64,000 nucleotides of DNA from Bradyrhizobium sp. (lineage in GTDB: Bacteria; Pseudomonadota; Alphaproteobacteria; Rhizobiales; Xanthobacteraceae): NCBI RefSeq assembly GCF_004799445.1, contig NZ_SSNA01000100.1:25916-89915 (forward strand), in the 5' to 3' direction. Made by a program: the position numbers and the translations under genes. Under the pieces are notes generated by a model that saw only the letters and a list, made by a program, of their open reading frames with translations, had not been told where the DNA came from and made no database searches. This document shows positions 9,576 through 17,894 of the stretch, piece after piece; position 1 is the first letter of the stretch, and each line of letters begins with the position of its first letter.

Positions 9576-10502
9576 ATGCGCCAAACTCCGGGGAGATCGG
9601 CCCTCGCCTGCGGCCTGTTGCTGGCAGGATGTCTGCTGACGACGGCGGCAGGCGCCCAGACCGGCGGCGAAGGGCTCAGCCCGACGCTCGCTAAAATCAA
9701 GAGCAGCCATGTCGTGCATCTCGGCTATCGCGAAAGCTCGCCGCCGTTCTCGTTTCTCGATCAGGCCAACCGGCCGATCGGCTACAGCCTGGAGCTCTGC
9801 GAAGCGGTCGTCGACGAGATCGGCGTCGAGGTCGACGACCCCGGTCTCAAGATCGAATACGTCAAGGTCACCTCCGATGACCGCATTCCGGCTGTGGTGC
9901 AAGGCAAGATAGATCTGGAATGCGGATCGACCACGGCCAACGCCGAGCGCGCCAGGCAGGTGGCGTTCTCGCCGCTGATGTTCGTGGCCGGCACCAAGCT
10001 GATGGTGCCGAAGGCCTCGACCATCTCGGCGCCGGCGGACCTCAAGGGCAAGACCGTGGTGGTGACCAAGGGCACCACCAATGAGCAGGCCATGCATGCG
10101 GTCGACAAGAAGCTCGCGCTCGGCCTCAATATCGTGGCGGCCGCGGATCACGAGCAATCCTATCAGATGCTCGTCGACGGCAAGGCCGATGCATTCGCGA
10201 CCGACGATATTCTGCTGTACGGCCTGATTGCGCGGCACAAGTCGCAGGACAAGTTCCGCGTCACCGGCGACTATTTGTCCTACGATCCCTACGGCATCAT
10301 GTTCCCCAGGGCGGAGCCGCAACTGGCCGCGGTGGTGGAGCGAACCTTCCGCAAGCTCGGCACCAACCATGATCTGGTGCCGCTCTACAACAAATGGTTC
10401 GTCTCCCGCCTGCCCACCGGCGAGAAACTCAACGTTGCGATCTCGCCGCAGCTTGAGGACGCCTTCAAGGCGCTCGACGATTCCGAGGGCGCGAACAATT
10501 AG
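9576..10502 (+). CDS. Family-3 solute-binding protein (amino acid type), orphan of an ABC system
   Basis: Periplasmic binding protein of 308 residues related to glutamate/aspartate binders (GltI-like). The N-terminus has a hydrophobic signal with a possible lipobox (LLAGC), or alternatively signal-peptidase I cleavage after AGA. Then come the family-3 signature HLGYRESSPPFSF, the KIDLECGSTTANAERA ligand segment and the second-lobe DLKGKTVVVTKGTTNE. No ABC permease or ATPase gene is nearby. It lies 12 bases behind the DAACS symporter gene and must share its transcript, so a common amino acid or dicarboxylate substrate is likely. It could also act as a ligand sensor. Confidence 0.9.
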   Translation: MRQTPGRSALACGLLLAGCLLTTAAGAQTGGEGLSPTLAKIKSSHVVHLGYRESSPPFSFLDQANRPIGYSLELCEAVVDEIGVEVDDPGLKIEYVKVTSDDRIPAVVQGKIDLECGSTTANAERARQVAFSPLMFVAGTKLMVPKASTISAPADLKGKTVVVTKGTTNEQAMHAVDKKLALGLNIVAAADHEQSYQMLVDGKADAFATDDILLYGLIARHKSQDKFRVTGDYLSYDPYGIMFPRAEPQLAAVVERTFRKLGTNHDLVPLYNKWFVSRLPTGEKLNVAISPQLEDAFKALDDSEGANN

Positions 10503-10505
10503 TTT

Positions 10506-10772
10506 TCAGGGCTTGACCTTGATGTGCAGCGCGGTTGCAGTTGCGTCCAGCGCGCTGTTGAAAACCGCCTTGGTTCGGCCGGCCAGGGTGCCGGCCTCGT
10601 AGGTGGGTCCGGCGGTAAAGCCCGTTTTCGGCCTCAGTCCGACGGAGTTTTGCACCTTGGACAGCGCGCTCGCAAAGCTTGCCGTTGCCGCGCCCGTGGC
10701 CTTGTTCAGGTCGGACGTCTGCTTGGCGATGAAGGCTGTGGCCGACGATGATATGGACGATATATCGGTCAT
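10506..10772 (-). CDS. Small Ala/Ser/Thr-rich protein of unknown function, behind a CtrA-type box
   Basis: Eighty-eight residues with no signal peptide, membrane span or cysteine, and no family I recognise. The composition is Ala/Ser/Thr-rich in the first half (SSISSSATAFIAKQTSDLN, ASFASALSKVQNS); a Gly/Thr-rich middle and a basic C-terminus (HIKVKP) follow. Good G/C third-position usage and a GGAG ribosome site 9 bases before ATG 10772 support it as real; an upstream in-frame ATG at 10799 lacks such a site. It stands on the same strand 165 bases after the Mur-ligase gene. The palindromic GTTAACG-GAT-CGTTAAC at 10812-10828 lies in its promoter. A structural, flagellar or cell-cycle role, or being the ligases' substrate, are guesses only. 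Confidence 0.65.
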   Translation of the reverse strand: MTDISSISSSATAFIAKQTSDLNKATGAATASFASALSKVQNSVGLRPKTGFTAGPTYEAGTLAGRTKAVFNSALDATATALHIKVKP

Positions 10773-10811
10773 GCGAGGCTCCGTGCTTTGGGAAAACATC
10801 GGTCGGTTATG

Positions 10812-10828
10812 GTTAACGGATCGTTAAC
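10812..10828. promoter_or_regulatory. Perfect CtrA-type box (TTAA-N7-TTAAC), palindromic
   Basis: The sequence GTTAACGGATCGTTAAC reads as TTAA, seven bases, TTAAC on both strands, the full recognition pattern of the alphaproteobacterial cell-cycle regulator CtrA. It lies 40-56 bases upstream of the start codon at 10772, a normal place for an activator overlapping the -35 region. The site itself is seen; binding is inferred. Confidence 0.6.
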
Positions 10829-10937
10829 GGGCGGGTTCTGGCGGGGCACGGCGTCAATTTTCGTGTGGCGCGTTTTCGACACGCAAACCGGGCCCGCGCC
10901 GGATCAGGTCCAGGGCAGCCGGTTGCTCATAAGCGCT

Positions 10938-12254
10938 CTAGAAAAATTCCAGATCCTTGGCGCGGCCACCGCGGGCAACAGCAACGAATTCGATCGCGGT
11001 GAACAACCCGCCGGCCACGTAGATTTTCCGGTTCAGCGAAACGGCGAGGGCCTGGCTTGTGCTGAAAGCATCCTCGATCGTCGCGGCGATGCGGACATCC
11101 GCCTGCGGATTGATTTTTCGCACGGCGGCGGCGATCGCCGCCGCGTCGCCGCCCTTGTGGTGCGCCGCGGTGCAGATGATCGTGTCGAACGACGGCGCCA
11201 GCGCGCCTGCGATCTCGCTGGCCTTCTTGTCGAAGGACACGCCGACCACGAGAATCCAGCCTTGCGCGCCGTAAGCCGCCTTGAGGCCGGCGAGCGATTG
11301 CCTGATGCCGTCGGGCGTGTGGCCGACGTCGATGACGGTGAGCGGCTCCAGGCGGATGATTTCGAGGCGGCCGGGCCAGCGCGTGTCGCGCAGGCCGGAT
11401 CTCACGGCGGCCTCGATCCGGGCGGATGGCTCTCCGGGCTGCATTTGCCTGCGCCACAGCAGGAACAGCGCGATCGCGATGGCGGCGTTGTTGAACTGGA
11501 ATACACCGATCAGGGATGTATCGAGGGAGCGGAATTCGCAATCCTCGAATCCGAAATCGAACCGCTGTCCCGACGGCTGGACGGTTTCGCCGCCAATCCG
11601 GATCTCGTCGCGGACAAACAGGCTCGCGACCCCGCGATTGCGATTATATTCGAGGATATGCGGCCGCAGGCTCCGGCAATTATCGCCATAGATGAGGGTG
11701 CCGCCGCAGGCGCAGGCGTCGCTCTTGTCGGAGACGATCAACTGTAACGAATTTCCGAGCAGTTCGACATGTTCGTAATCGACTGACGTCACAGCGGTCA
11801 CGGGGCTGCCCACCAGACGAACCGGATCAAAGCGACCGCCGATGCCGGCCTCGAACACCGCGAATTCGCATTGGCTTTCCTGAAAGTGAAGGCAGGCCGA
11901 TGCGAACATCGCTTCAAAGGCGCCGAATTGCTCTCCCCTGACCGCCGAAACATCGGCGATGGCGGTTTTGATTCGCGCCACCAGCCGCACCAGCGGGTCA
12001 TCGCCGATCGGCACGCCGTCGATCTGAAATCGTTCGTTGACGCGAAACAGGTGCGGCGAGGTGAACAATCCAGTTCGCAAGCCATGGGCGTGGGCGATGC
12101 GCGCGCAGAATGCGGCGGTGGAGCCCTTGCCGTTGGAGCCCGTCACCACGACCGAGCCGCGCTGCAGCCTGGCACGGTCGATCGCAAGGCGGTCAAGCAA
12201 CGCCGCCATCCGCGCCAGACAAACCCCATCGCCGTATTTCGGCAGGTCAAACAT
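10938..12254 (-). CDS. FolC-like Mur ligase family protein partnered with ATP-grasp enzyme
   Basis: A 438-residue ATP-dependent amide ligase of the Mur/folylpolyglutamate synthase superfamily. It shows the P-loop VVVTGSNGKGST, the FolC-type segment LFTSPHLFRVNERFQI, EAGIGGRFDP, a metal and phosphate site around SVDYEHVELLG, and DVGHTPDG in place of the usual D-A-H-N-P. These fit FolC better than MurC-F. Housekeeping folC usually sits next to accD, which is not the case here, so this is a paralogue. Its first 8 bases overlap the 3' end of the ATP-grasp gene, so the two are coupled. Folate glutamylation is possible, but the partner argues for successive ligations on another acceptor. Confidence 0.82.
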   Translation of the reverse strand: MFDLPKYGDGVCLARMAALLDRLAIDRARLQRGSVVVTGSNGKGSTAAFCARIAHAHGLRTGLFTSPHLFRVNERFQIDGVPIGDDPLVRLVARIKTAIADVSAVRGEQFGAFEAMFASACLHFQESQCEFAVFEAGIGGRFDPVRLVGSPVTAVTSVDYEHVELLGNSLQLIVSDKSDACACGGTLIYGDNCRSLRPHILEYNRNRGVASLFVRDEIRIGGETVQPSGQRFDFGFEDCEFRSLDTSLIGVFQFNNAAIAIALFLLWRRQMQPGEPSARIEAAVRSGLRDTRWPGRLEIIRLEPLTVIDVGHTPDGIRQSLAGLKAAYGAQGWILVVGVSFDKKASEIAGALAPSFDTIICTAAHHKGGDAAAIAAAVRKINPQADVRIAATIEDAFSTSQALAVSLNRKIYVAGGLFTAIEFVAVARGGRAKDLEFF

Positions 12255-13254
12255 CCAGCAAGCCCATCGCCGAGAATGTGTGGCGCCAGATTTTCAGGAT
12301 CAGGTCGTCCCGATTGGATTCCTCCAGCAGCCGGATCGATGGATTGGAATTCACTTCGATGATCCGCACGGCGTCCGGATCTCCTCCGGTGTCGGCAAAG
12401 ACGTCGACGGCGGCAACGCGCAAACCGAGCGTTTGCGCCGCCTTCCTCGCCGCCGTGAACGCCGCCTCGGAGCGGGGCGCCTCGAACACCATTGTTCCGC
12501 CGGCACTCAAATTCATCCGCCCGCGCATCGCCCAACGTTCGCCGGCGGCCAGCACGGTGTCGAGCGAAGTTTCTGATATCGCCGTTACCGCGGTCGGTGA
12601 GAGGCCGCGCGCCTGCAAGGCCGCGTTGTGCGCGATCAGCAGATCGCGGACGGTGCGCACGCCATCGCCCGACACAAACGGCGGATATTTCCTGACCGAA
12701 TAGGCGACCTCGCCGTCGATCAGAAAAATCCGGTATTCGAGGCCCGCAATGATGGGCTGGATCAACACCGCATCATAGTATTGTGAAACCGAAAGCAAAT
12801 ATCGATCGAGCGCCGCTTCGCCGTGAACGACTTGTGCAAAATCGCCGCGCGATCCCTGCAAGGGTTTGATGAATGCCGCGGCGTGCAGTTTCCTGAAATA
12901 CCCGAACGCATCTTCGCGCTCATGCCCGGCGGGACGATGCGCGCGGTGCCGGTCATGCAGGAAGAAATAGTCGCCGCCGAGCGTCGCTACACCGGCGCTT
13001 TCGAGGACACGGTTGGTGAAATACTTGTCGGATGCGAGCGTGGCGGCGGTGGAATTGTTTTGCGGATACCAGGAGCATCTTCCGGCGCCGAAATGAAGGC
13101 TCTTTGCCTTTGAAGCAACCCTGAAAAGCAGGCCGGTTCCGCCATCGATATCCTGAAACGCAAGCCCGAATTCGGCGCAGGCATATTCCGCATAGACCGC
13201 CTGGTCCGGATAGAAGGCGGCCTTTCCCGCTCGAAACTCCCGCAAGTGGCGCAT
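12247..13254 (-). CDS. Cyanophycin-synthetase-like ATP-grasp ligase
   Basis: A 335-residue ATP-grasp enzyme most like the ATP-grasp half of cyanophycin synthetase and of bifunctional glutathione synthetase. In order: FGAGRCSWYPQNNST, DKYFTNRVLESAGV (lid helix), FIKPLQGSRGDFA (nucleotide loop), IIAGLEYRIFLIDGEV, VSGDGVRTVRDL, and the magnesium-binding IIEVNSNPSIR. Such enzymes activate a carboxylate as acyl phosphate and join it to an amine. The glutamate-cysteine-ligase and Mur parts of the known fusions are absent; the Mur partner is the next, overlapping gene. The upstream region carries a near-perfect CtrA-type box. Product unknown. Confidence 0.85.
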   Translation of the reverse strand: MRHLREFRAGKAAFYPDQAVYAEYACAEFGLAFQDIDGGTGLLFRVASKAKSLHFGAGRCSWYPQNNSTAATLASDKYFTNRVLESAGVATLGGDYFFLHDRHRAHRPAGHEREDAFGYFRKLHAAAFIKPLQGSRGDFAQVVHGEAALDRYLLSVSQYYDAVLIQPIIAGLEYRIFLIDGEVAYSVRKYPPFVSGDGVRTVRDLLIAHNAALQARGLSPTAVTAISETSLDTVLAAGERWAMRGRMNLSAGGTMVFEAPRSEAAFTAARKAAQTLGLRVAAVDVFADTGGDPDAVRIIEVNSNPSIRLLEESNRDDLILKIWRHTFSAMGLLDV

Positions 13255-13585
13255 GCATTATCCGGCGGTCTGGCATTCCAGTTTTTTGATGTTTTATCTC
13301 TAACGAATTTTTCGCTCCCCCGCGGCAATTAACTGCTGGATCGGCGTGAATTTCAGCAAGTTAATTGCGTGTTACTGCCTTGGCGGAGAAGGTTCTTAAC
13401 CGGCATTCGGTTCGTTGAATCCCTTGCGATTTTTGACCCCCTGACGGCGCGTCAGGGCGTGTTGACTATCGCTGATATTGGGGTAGGTGAAGCGTAGTTC
13501 CTCAATCCTTGCAGGGGTTTTTCGCCTCACTTGGGCGAGACCAATCCGTTCGTTCTGCGGCCCACCAATCGGAAAATAACATCAC
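13255..13585. promoter_or_regulatory. Divergent promoter region with a near-match CtrA box
   Basis: A 331-base gap between the leftward ATP-grasp operon and the rightward ferredoxin reductase. On the minus strand positions 13375-13360 read GTAACACGCAATTAAC, one mismatch from TTAA-N7-TTAAC, 106-121 bases before the ATP-grasp start. Together with the perfect box at 10812 this suggests common CtrA control of both transcription units. I see no gene in the gap. Confidence 0.4.
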
Positions 13586-14359
13586 ATGAGCGCGTTCTAT
13601 CGAGAGAAGGTTCTTTCCGTCCGGCACTGGACCGATACGCTTTTCAGCTTCACCGCCACCCGCGATACCGGCTTTCGATTTCAGAACGGGCAATTCGCGA
13701 TGATCGGGCTCGAGGTCGAAGGGCGTCCCTTGCTGCGCGCCTACTCGATGGCGAGCGCCAATCACGAAGAGGCGCTTGAGTTCTTCTCGATCAAGGTCGC
13801 CGACGGGCCGCTGACCTCGAGACTTCAGCGGATCAAGGAAGGCGATACCATCCTGGTCGGACGCAAGGCGACGGGTACGCTGATTGCCGACAATCTGATT
13901 CCGGGCAAACGTCTGCTGCTGCTGTCGACCGGCACCGGGCTGGCCCCGTTCGCGAGCCTGATCAAGGATCCCGACGTGTATGAGAAGTTCGAGAGCATTG
14001 TCCTGGTGCACGGCTGCCGGCAGGTCTCGGAACTGGCCTATGGCGAAGAGGTGGTGGCGAAATTGCGGGAGGACGAATTGTTCGGGCCGCTGCTCGCCGA
14101 GAAGCTCGTATACTATCCGACGGTCACCCGCGAGCCGTTCCGTAACCGCGGCCGCATCACCGATCTGATCACCTCGGAGCAATTGTTCAACGATATCGGC
14201 CAGCCGCCGCTCGATATCGCTGGCGACCGGATCATGATGTGCGGCAGCCCAGCCATGCTTGAGGAATTGCGCCAGATGTTCCAGGCCCGCGGCTTTGTCG
14301 AGGGCAGCCACAGTGAGCCCGGCCATTTCGTGATCGAGAAGGCGTTCGTCGAGCGCTAA
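13586..14359 (+). CDS. fpr: Ferredoxin--NADP+ reductase, bacterial type
   Basis: A 257-residue cytoplasmic flavoenzyme moving electrons between NADPH and ferredoxin or flavodoxin. The FAD-binding RAYSMAS starts at residue 51, the NADP loop STGTGLAPF lies near residue 115, MCGSPAML near residue 220, and the chain ends EKAFVER, the terminal extension of the bacterial FPR subclass. It is a single-gene unit. A Bradyrhizobium-type palindromic repeat follows its stop codon and may act in transcript termination. Confidence 0.93.
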   Translation: MSAFYREKVLSVRHWTDTLFSFTATRDTGFRFQNGQFAMIGLEVEGRPLLRAYSMASANHEEALEFFSIKVADGPLTSRLQRIKEGDTILVGRKATGTLIADNLIPGKRLLLLSTGTGLAPFASLIKDPDVYEKFESIVLVHGCRQVSELAYGEEVVAKLREDELFGPLLAEKLVYYPTVTREPFRNRGRITDLITSEQLFNDIGQPPLDIAGDRIMMCGSPAMLEELRQMFQARGFVEGSHSEPGHFVIEKAFVER

Positions 14360-14370
14360 GGGACTCGATA

Positions 14371-14472
14371 GTCATTCCGGGGCGCGTCGGAGACGCGAAC
14401 CCGGAATCGCGAGATTCCCCGATGCGCAATTGCGCATCTGAGATCTGGTCCTTCGGACCATCCCGGAATGAC
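14371..14472. repeat. Bradyrhizobium-type intergenic palindromic repeat (about 100 bp)
   Basis: The element opens with GTCATTCCGGG and closes with the exact reverse complement CCCGGAATGAC. Internal palindromes include GATGCGCAATTGCGCATC and GGTCCTTCGGACC. This family is scattered between genes in Bradyrhizobium and Rhodopseudomonas. It lies between convergent fpr and cupin genes and could fold into a bidirectional terminator. Confidence 0.85.
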
Positions 14473-14495
14473 GGACAACAACAACCAGCCCGCAC

Positions 14496-14828
14496 TCAAT
14501 CGACGATGAAGAGCTTTGCCCCCGACTTCGTCGACGACCGGTGTGCGGCGTCGCCGAAGTCAGACACCTGGTAGCTCATGCCCGGCAGAAGTGTGAACCT
14601 GCGGCCGTCGCGCAACTCGGTGTCGAGCACGCCTTCCAGCACGTAGAGGACATGGCCTCGGTCGCACCAGTGGTCGGCGACATAGCCTGGCGTGTACTCG
14701 ACCATCCGGACACGTAAATCACCCATATTCAGCGTGCGCCAGAACGCCTGGCCGGTTTCACCCGGATGGGTCGTGGCGGCAACCTGGCTCCAGTCCGTGA
14801 CGGTGAAGGGCAACGGTGGAATTTTCAT
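14496..14828 (-). CDS. DHCW-motif cupin fold protein
   Basis: A 110-residue single-domain cupin. The core DHWCDRGHVLYVLEG supplies the histidine/acid metal ligands, and the second cupin motif (LPGMSYQVSDFGDAAHRS) follows at the expected distance. Proteins with this signature are small, cytoplasmic and of unknown chemistry; a metal-dependent enzyme or sensor is possible. It stands alone, convergent with fpr across the palindromic repeat. Confidence 0.8.
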   Translation of the reverse strand: MKIPPLPFTVTDWSQVAATTHPGETGQAFWRTLNMGDLRVRMVEYTPGYVADHWCDRGHVLYVLEGVLDTELRDGRRFTLLPGMSYQVSDFGDAAHRSSTKSGAKLFIVD

Positions 14829-14991
14829 TCGGCAAAATCCTGATTGATTCCACGGCAGCGGGCATCCCGGCCATGACGGTGTCGCCGCGCTGCGAAACGT
14901 CCAGCAATCTATTCACCGATGCTGTGGCCGCCAACAACCAATGTTGATGATGTGATCCGACTGCCGCCTGCTATAAAAACCGCCCAACGTC

Positions 14992-15909
14992 GTGCGGCTT
15001 GTCGTCAACGCGGCGATGGCGGGAGCGCCTGAGGTTTTGTTCTTATCCAACCACGTTGCGCCAGCGAAAACGGCCTTCGTCTTCGCGGGCGGGGGCAGTT
15101 ACGGGGCCATTCAGGTGGGCATGATGCATGCGCTCGCCGCCCACGGAATCTCCGCCGATATGGTGGTCGGCTCGAGCGTCGGCGCCCTCAACGGGGCTTA
15201 CTATGCCGGCGATCCCACGCTGCGCGGCGTCCTGCAGCTGGAAACCATCTGGCGCGGCTTGACCCGCCACGACGTTTTCCCGGTGACCTGGCACACCATG
15301 CTCGGGTTTCTCTGGCGCCGGGATTTCCTGATCCCGCATGACGGCATTCAGAAGCTGATCGACGATCATCTGCCCTATCGTAATCTCGAGGATGCGGAAC
15401 TCCCGCTTCATATCGTCACCACCGACATCGTGTCCGGCGACAGCATCGTGCTGTCGGAGGGGCCGGCCGCGCGGGCGATTATCGCCTCCACCGCGATCCC
15501 GGGTGCTTTCGCGCCGGTCCGCTACAAGGATCTTTATCTGGCCGATGGCGCGATCTCCTCCAACACGCCGATCAAGGTCGCGGTTGCGAAGGGAGCGCGG
15601 CGGTTGATCATTTTGCCGACCGGCTACGCCTGCGCCACGCAGGCGCCGCCGCTCGGCGCGGTCGCCAATGCGCTGCACGCGCTGACCCTGCTGATCGCCC
15701 GGCAATTGGTGAGCGAGCTGGAAGATATCGCTCCCGACATCGAATACTTCGTGGTGCCGCCATTGTGTCCGCTGGTGGGATCGCCCTACGACTTCTCGCG
15801 AACGTCGGATCATATCGAGCGCGCGATCCGCAGCACCGATGCCTGGCTGGCGCAAAACGGTCTGGAGAAAGGCGGCATTCCCGGCGAGATGCGCCCGCAC
15901 CGCCATTGA
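14992..15909 (+). CDS. Patatin-like phospholipase
   Basis: A 305-residue serine acyl hydrolase. The oxyanion loop GGGSYGAIQVG, the nucleophile elbow GSSVG and the catalytic aspartate in LADGAISS complete the Ser-Asp dyad of patatins. No signal peptide is evident. The first start is GTG 14992; ATG 15016 is an equally possible later start. Substrates are probably phospholipid or acyl esters. It is a single-gene unit, with 160 bases upstream from the cupin start. Confidence 0.88.
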   Translation: MRLVVNAAMAGAPEVLFLSNHVAPAKTAFVFAGGGSYGAIQVGMMHALAAHGISADMVVGSSVGALNGAYYAGDPTLRGVLQLETIWRGLTRHDVFPVTWHTMLGFLWRRDFLIPHDGIQKLIDDHLPYRNLEDAELPLHIVTTDIVSGDSIVLSEGPAARAIIASTAIPGAFAPVRYKDLYLADGAISSNTPIKVAVAKGARRLIILPTGYACATQAPPLGAVANALHALTLLIARQLVSELEDIAPDIEYFVVPPLCPLVGSPYDFSRTSDHIERAIRSTDAWLAQNGLEKGGIPGEMRPHRH

Positions 15910-16244
15910 AGAACGCTGTCTGCCGCGCCTTGGGCGCACGACGGCCTTGCCGCGCGCAAGGGAATAAATCGACAAGGTCTCCGGTCTTATGGCCGGGCGG
16001 CGCAGGCGCTCTCGCGCTGACGAGCCGCTCAGGTTGAGCCAGGGTGCACTGCGAAAGGCGCGGGATGGGCGATCAACCCTTCCATCGGACGGATTGATTC
16101 CTCGCCGGATGGCTCGCTAGCTTCGCCGCCGTCAATTGTCATAACTGTGACCTTTGCCACCGATATCGTATACGGGTTGTTTGGACAATCGAGCTAGACT
16201 GTGATGACAAAGAATAACACGGCGAAAACGGCCTGAGGGATTCC
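15910..16244. other. Gap without recognised gene
   Basis: Between the patatin gene and the FMN protein I found no ORF with family resemblance, no tRNA-like fold and no long repeat. The last 80 bases are AT-richer and probably hold the promoter of the following gene. Confidence 0.4.
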
Positions 16245-17870
16245 ATGGAAACGTTGATGCTTCCGTTCTCGCCACGCTTCATCGTGCTGACGATATGTGC
16301 CGTCGTCACGGCGTTGCTTCTCGGCCTCGGGATCGTCGACCACAAGGCGTTCGATCTGGTTCTCATTCCGCTGGTGATTTTCGGCGCGCTTACCTTGCTC
16401 GGCATTCGCGATCTCACGCAAAAGAGTCACGCGGTCCTGCGCAATTATCCGATCTCGGCGCATCTGCGGTTCCTGCTGGAAGAAATCAGGCCGGAGATGC
16501 GCCAGTATTTCTTCGAGAGCGAGAAGGACGGCATGCCGTTTTCCCGCGACACCCGCGCGGTGATCTATCAGCGCGCGAAGATGGCGCTCGACAAGCGGCC
16601 CTTCGGCACCCAGGAGGACGTCTATCGCGAGGGCTACGAATGGATTCATCATTCGGTGGCGCCAAAGGTTCGCGCCGACGAGAAGTTTCGCATCACCATC
16701 GGCGGCCCGGATTGCACCAGGCCGTATTCGGCTTCGGTGTTCAATATCTCGGCCATGAGCTTTGGCGCGCTCAGTCCGAACGCGGTGCGCGCGCTGAACG
16801 CCGGCGCCAGGAAGGGCGGTTTTGCGCATGATACCGGCGAGGGCGGCTTCAGCCCGTATCACCGCGAGAATGGCGGTGACATCATCTGGGAAATCGGCTC
16901 CGGCTATTTCGGTTGCCGCAACCATGACGGCAGCTTCAATCCGGAGGAATTCGCCCGCGTCGCCGCGGATGACCAGATCAAGATGGTCGAACTCAAGGTC
17001 AGCCAGGGCGCCAAGCCCGGCCATGGCGGCGTGTTGCCGGCGGCCAAGGTCTCGGAAGAGATATCCAGGATCAGGGGCGTGGCGATGGGCGAGGATTGCA
17101 TCTCGCCCGCCTATCACCGGGCATTTTCGACTCCGCTGGAGATGATGGCCTTCATCGGCGAGATGCGGCGGCTGTCCGGCGGCAAGCCGGCCGGGTTCAA
17201 GCTTTGCATTGGCCATCCCTGGGAATTCCTCGCGATCTGCAAGGCGATGATCCAGACCGGAATCTATCCCGACTTCATCGTGGTCGACGGCAACGAGGGC
17301 GGCACCGGTGCTGCGCCGCTCGAATTCATGGACCATATGGGCATGCCGATGCGCGAGGGCGTCAATTTCGTCCACAATGCGCTGATCGGCATCAATGCGC
17401 GGGATCGCATCCGCATCGGCGCCGCCGGAAAGATCGCGACCGCCTTCGACATGGCGCGCGCGATGGCGATCGGCGCCGACTGGTGCAATTCGGCGCGCGG
17501 CTTCATGTTCGCTCTGGGCTGTATCCAGTCGCTGAGCTGCCACACCGACCGATGTCCGACCGGCGTGACGACGCAGGATCCGTCGCGCAATCGCGCGCTG
17601 GTGGTGCCGCACAAGATCGAGCGGGTTTACAATTATCACCACGCCACCCTGCACGCGCTGGCGGAACTGCTCGCCGCCGCGGGGCTGGAGCATCCGCAGC
17701 AATTGCGGCCGATCCATTTCTCGCAGCGGACGTCCACGACCGAGGTCAGGACATTCGCCAAGCTCTATCCGTCGCTGCGGTCGGGCGAACTGATCGACGG
17801 CACCAGCGATCCGCGCTTCCGCGAAGCATGGGCCATGGCGAGGGCAGAGACGTTCGCGGCGGCGGGGTGA
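16245..17870 (+). CDS. FMN-binding glutamate synthase family protein, membrane-anchored
   Basis: A 541-residue protein carrying the alpha/beta-barrel FMN domain of glutamate synthase (GltB central domain). Two hydrophobic segments at residues 10-60 anchor it to the membrane. Then come MSFGALSPNAVRALN, NHDGSF, KVSQGAKPGHGG, VDGNEGGTGAAP and the cysteine cluster CIQSLSCHTDRCPTGV, which matches the 3Fe-4S ligand spacing of GltB. No glutaminase domain and no small subunit (GltD) are encoded here, so it is not a complete glutamate synthase. It stands alone. Its electron partner and reaction are unknown. Confidence 0.88.
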   Translation: METLMLPFSPRFIVLTICAVVTALLLGLGIVDHKAFDLVLIPLVIFGALTLLGIRDLTQKSHAVLRNYPISAHLRFLLEEIRPEMRQYFFESEKDGMPFSRDTRAVIYQRAKMALDKRPFGTQEDVYREGYEWIHHSVAPKVRADEKFRITIGGPDCTRPYSASVFNISAMSFGALSPNAVRALNAGARKGGFAHDTGEGGFSPYHRENGGDIIWEIGSGYFGCRNHDGSFNPEEFARVAADDQIKMVELKVSQGAKPGHGGVLPAAKVSEEISRIRGVAMGEDCISPAYHRAFSTPLEMMAFIGEMRRLSGGKPAGFKLCIGHPWEFLAICKAMIQTGIYPDFIVVDGNEGGTGAAPLEFMDHMGMPMREGVNFVHNALIGINARDRIRIGAAGKIATAFDMARAMAIGADWCNSARGFMFALGCIQSLSCHTDRCPTGVTTQDPSRNRALVVPHKIERVYNYHHATLHALAELLAAAGLEHPQQLRPIHFSQRTSTTEVRTFAKLYPSLRSGELIDGTSDPRFREAWAMARAETFAAAG

Positions 17871-17894
17871 GGCAAGGCCGCCGCAATCTTTCCG

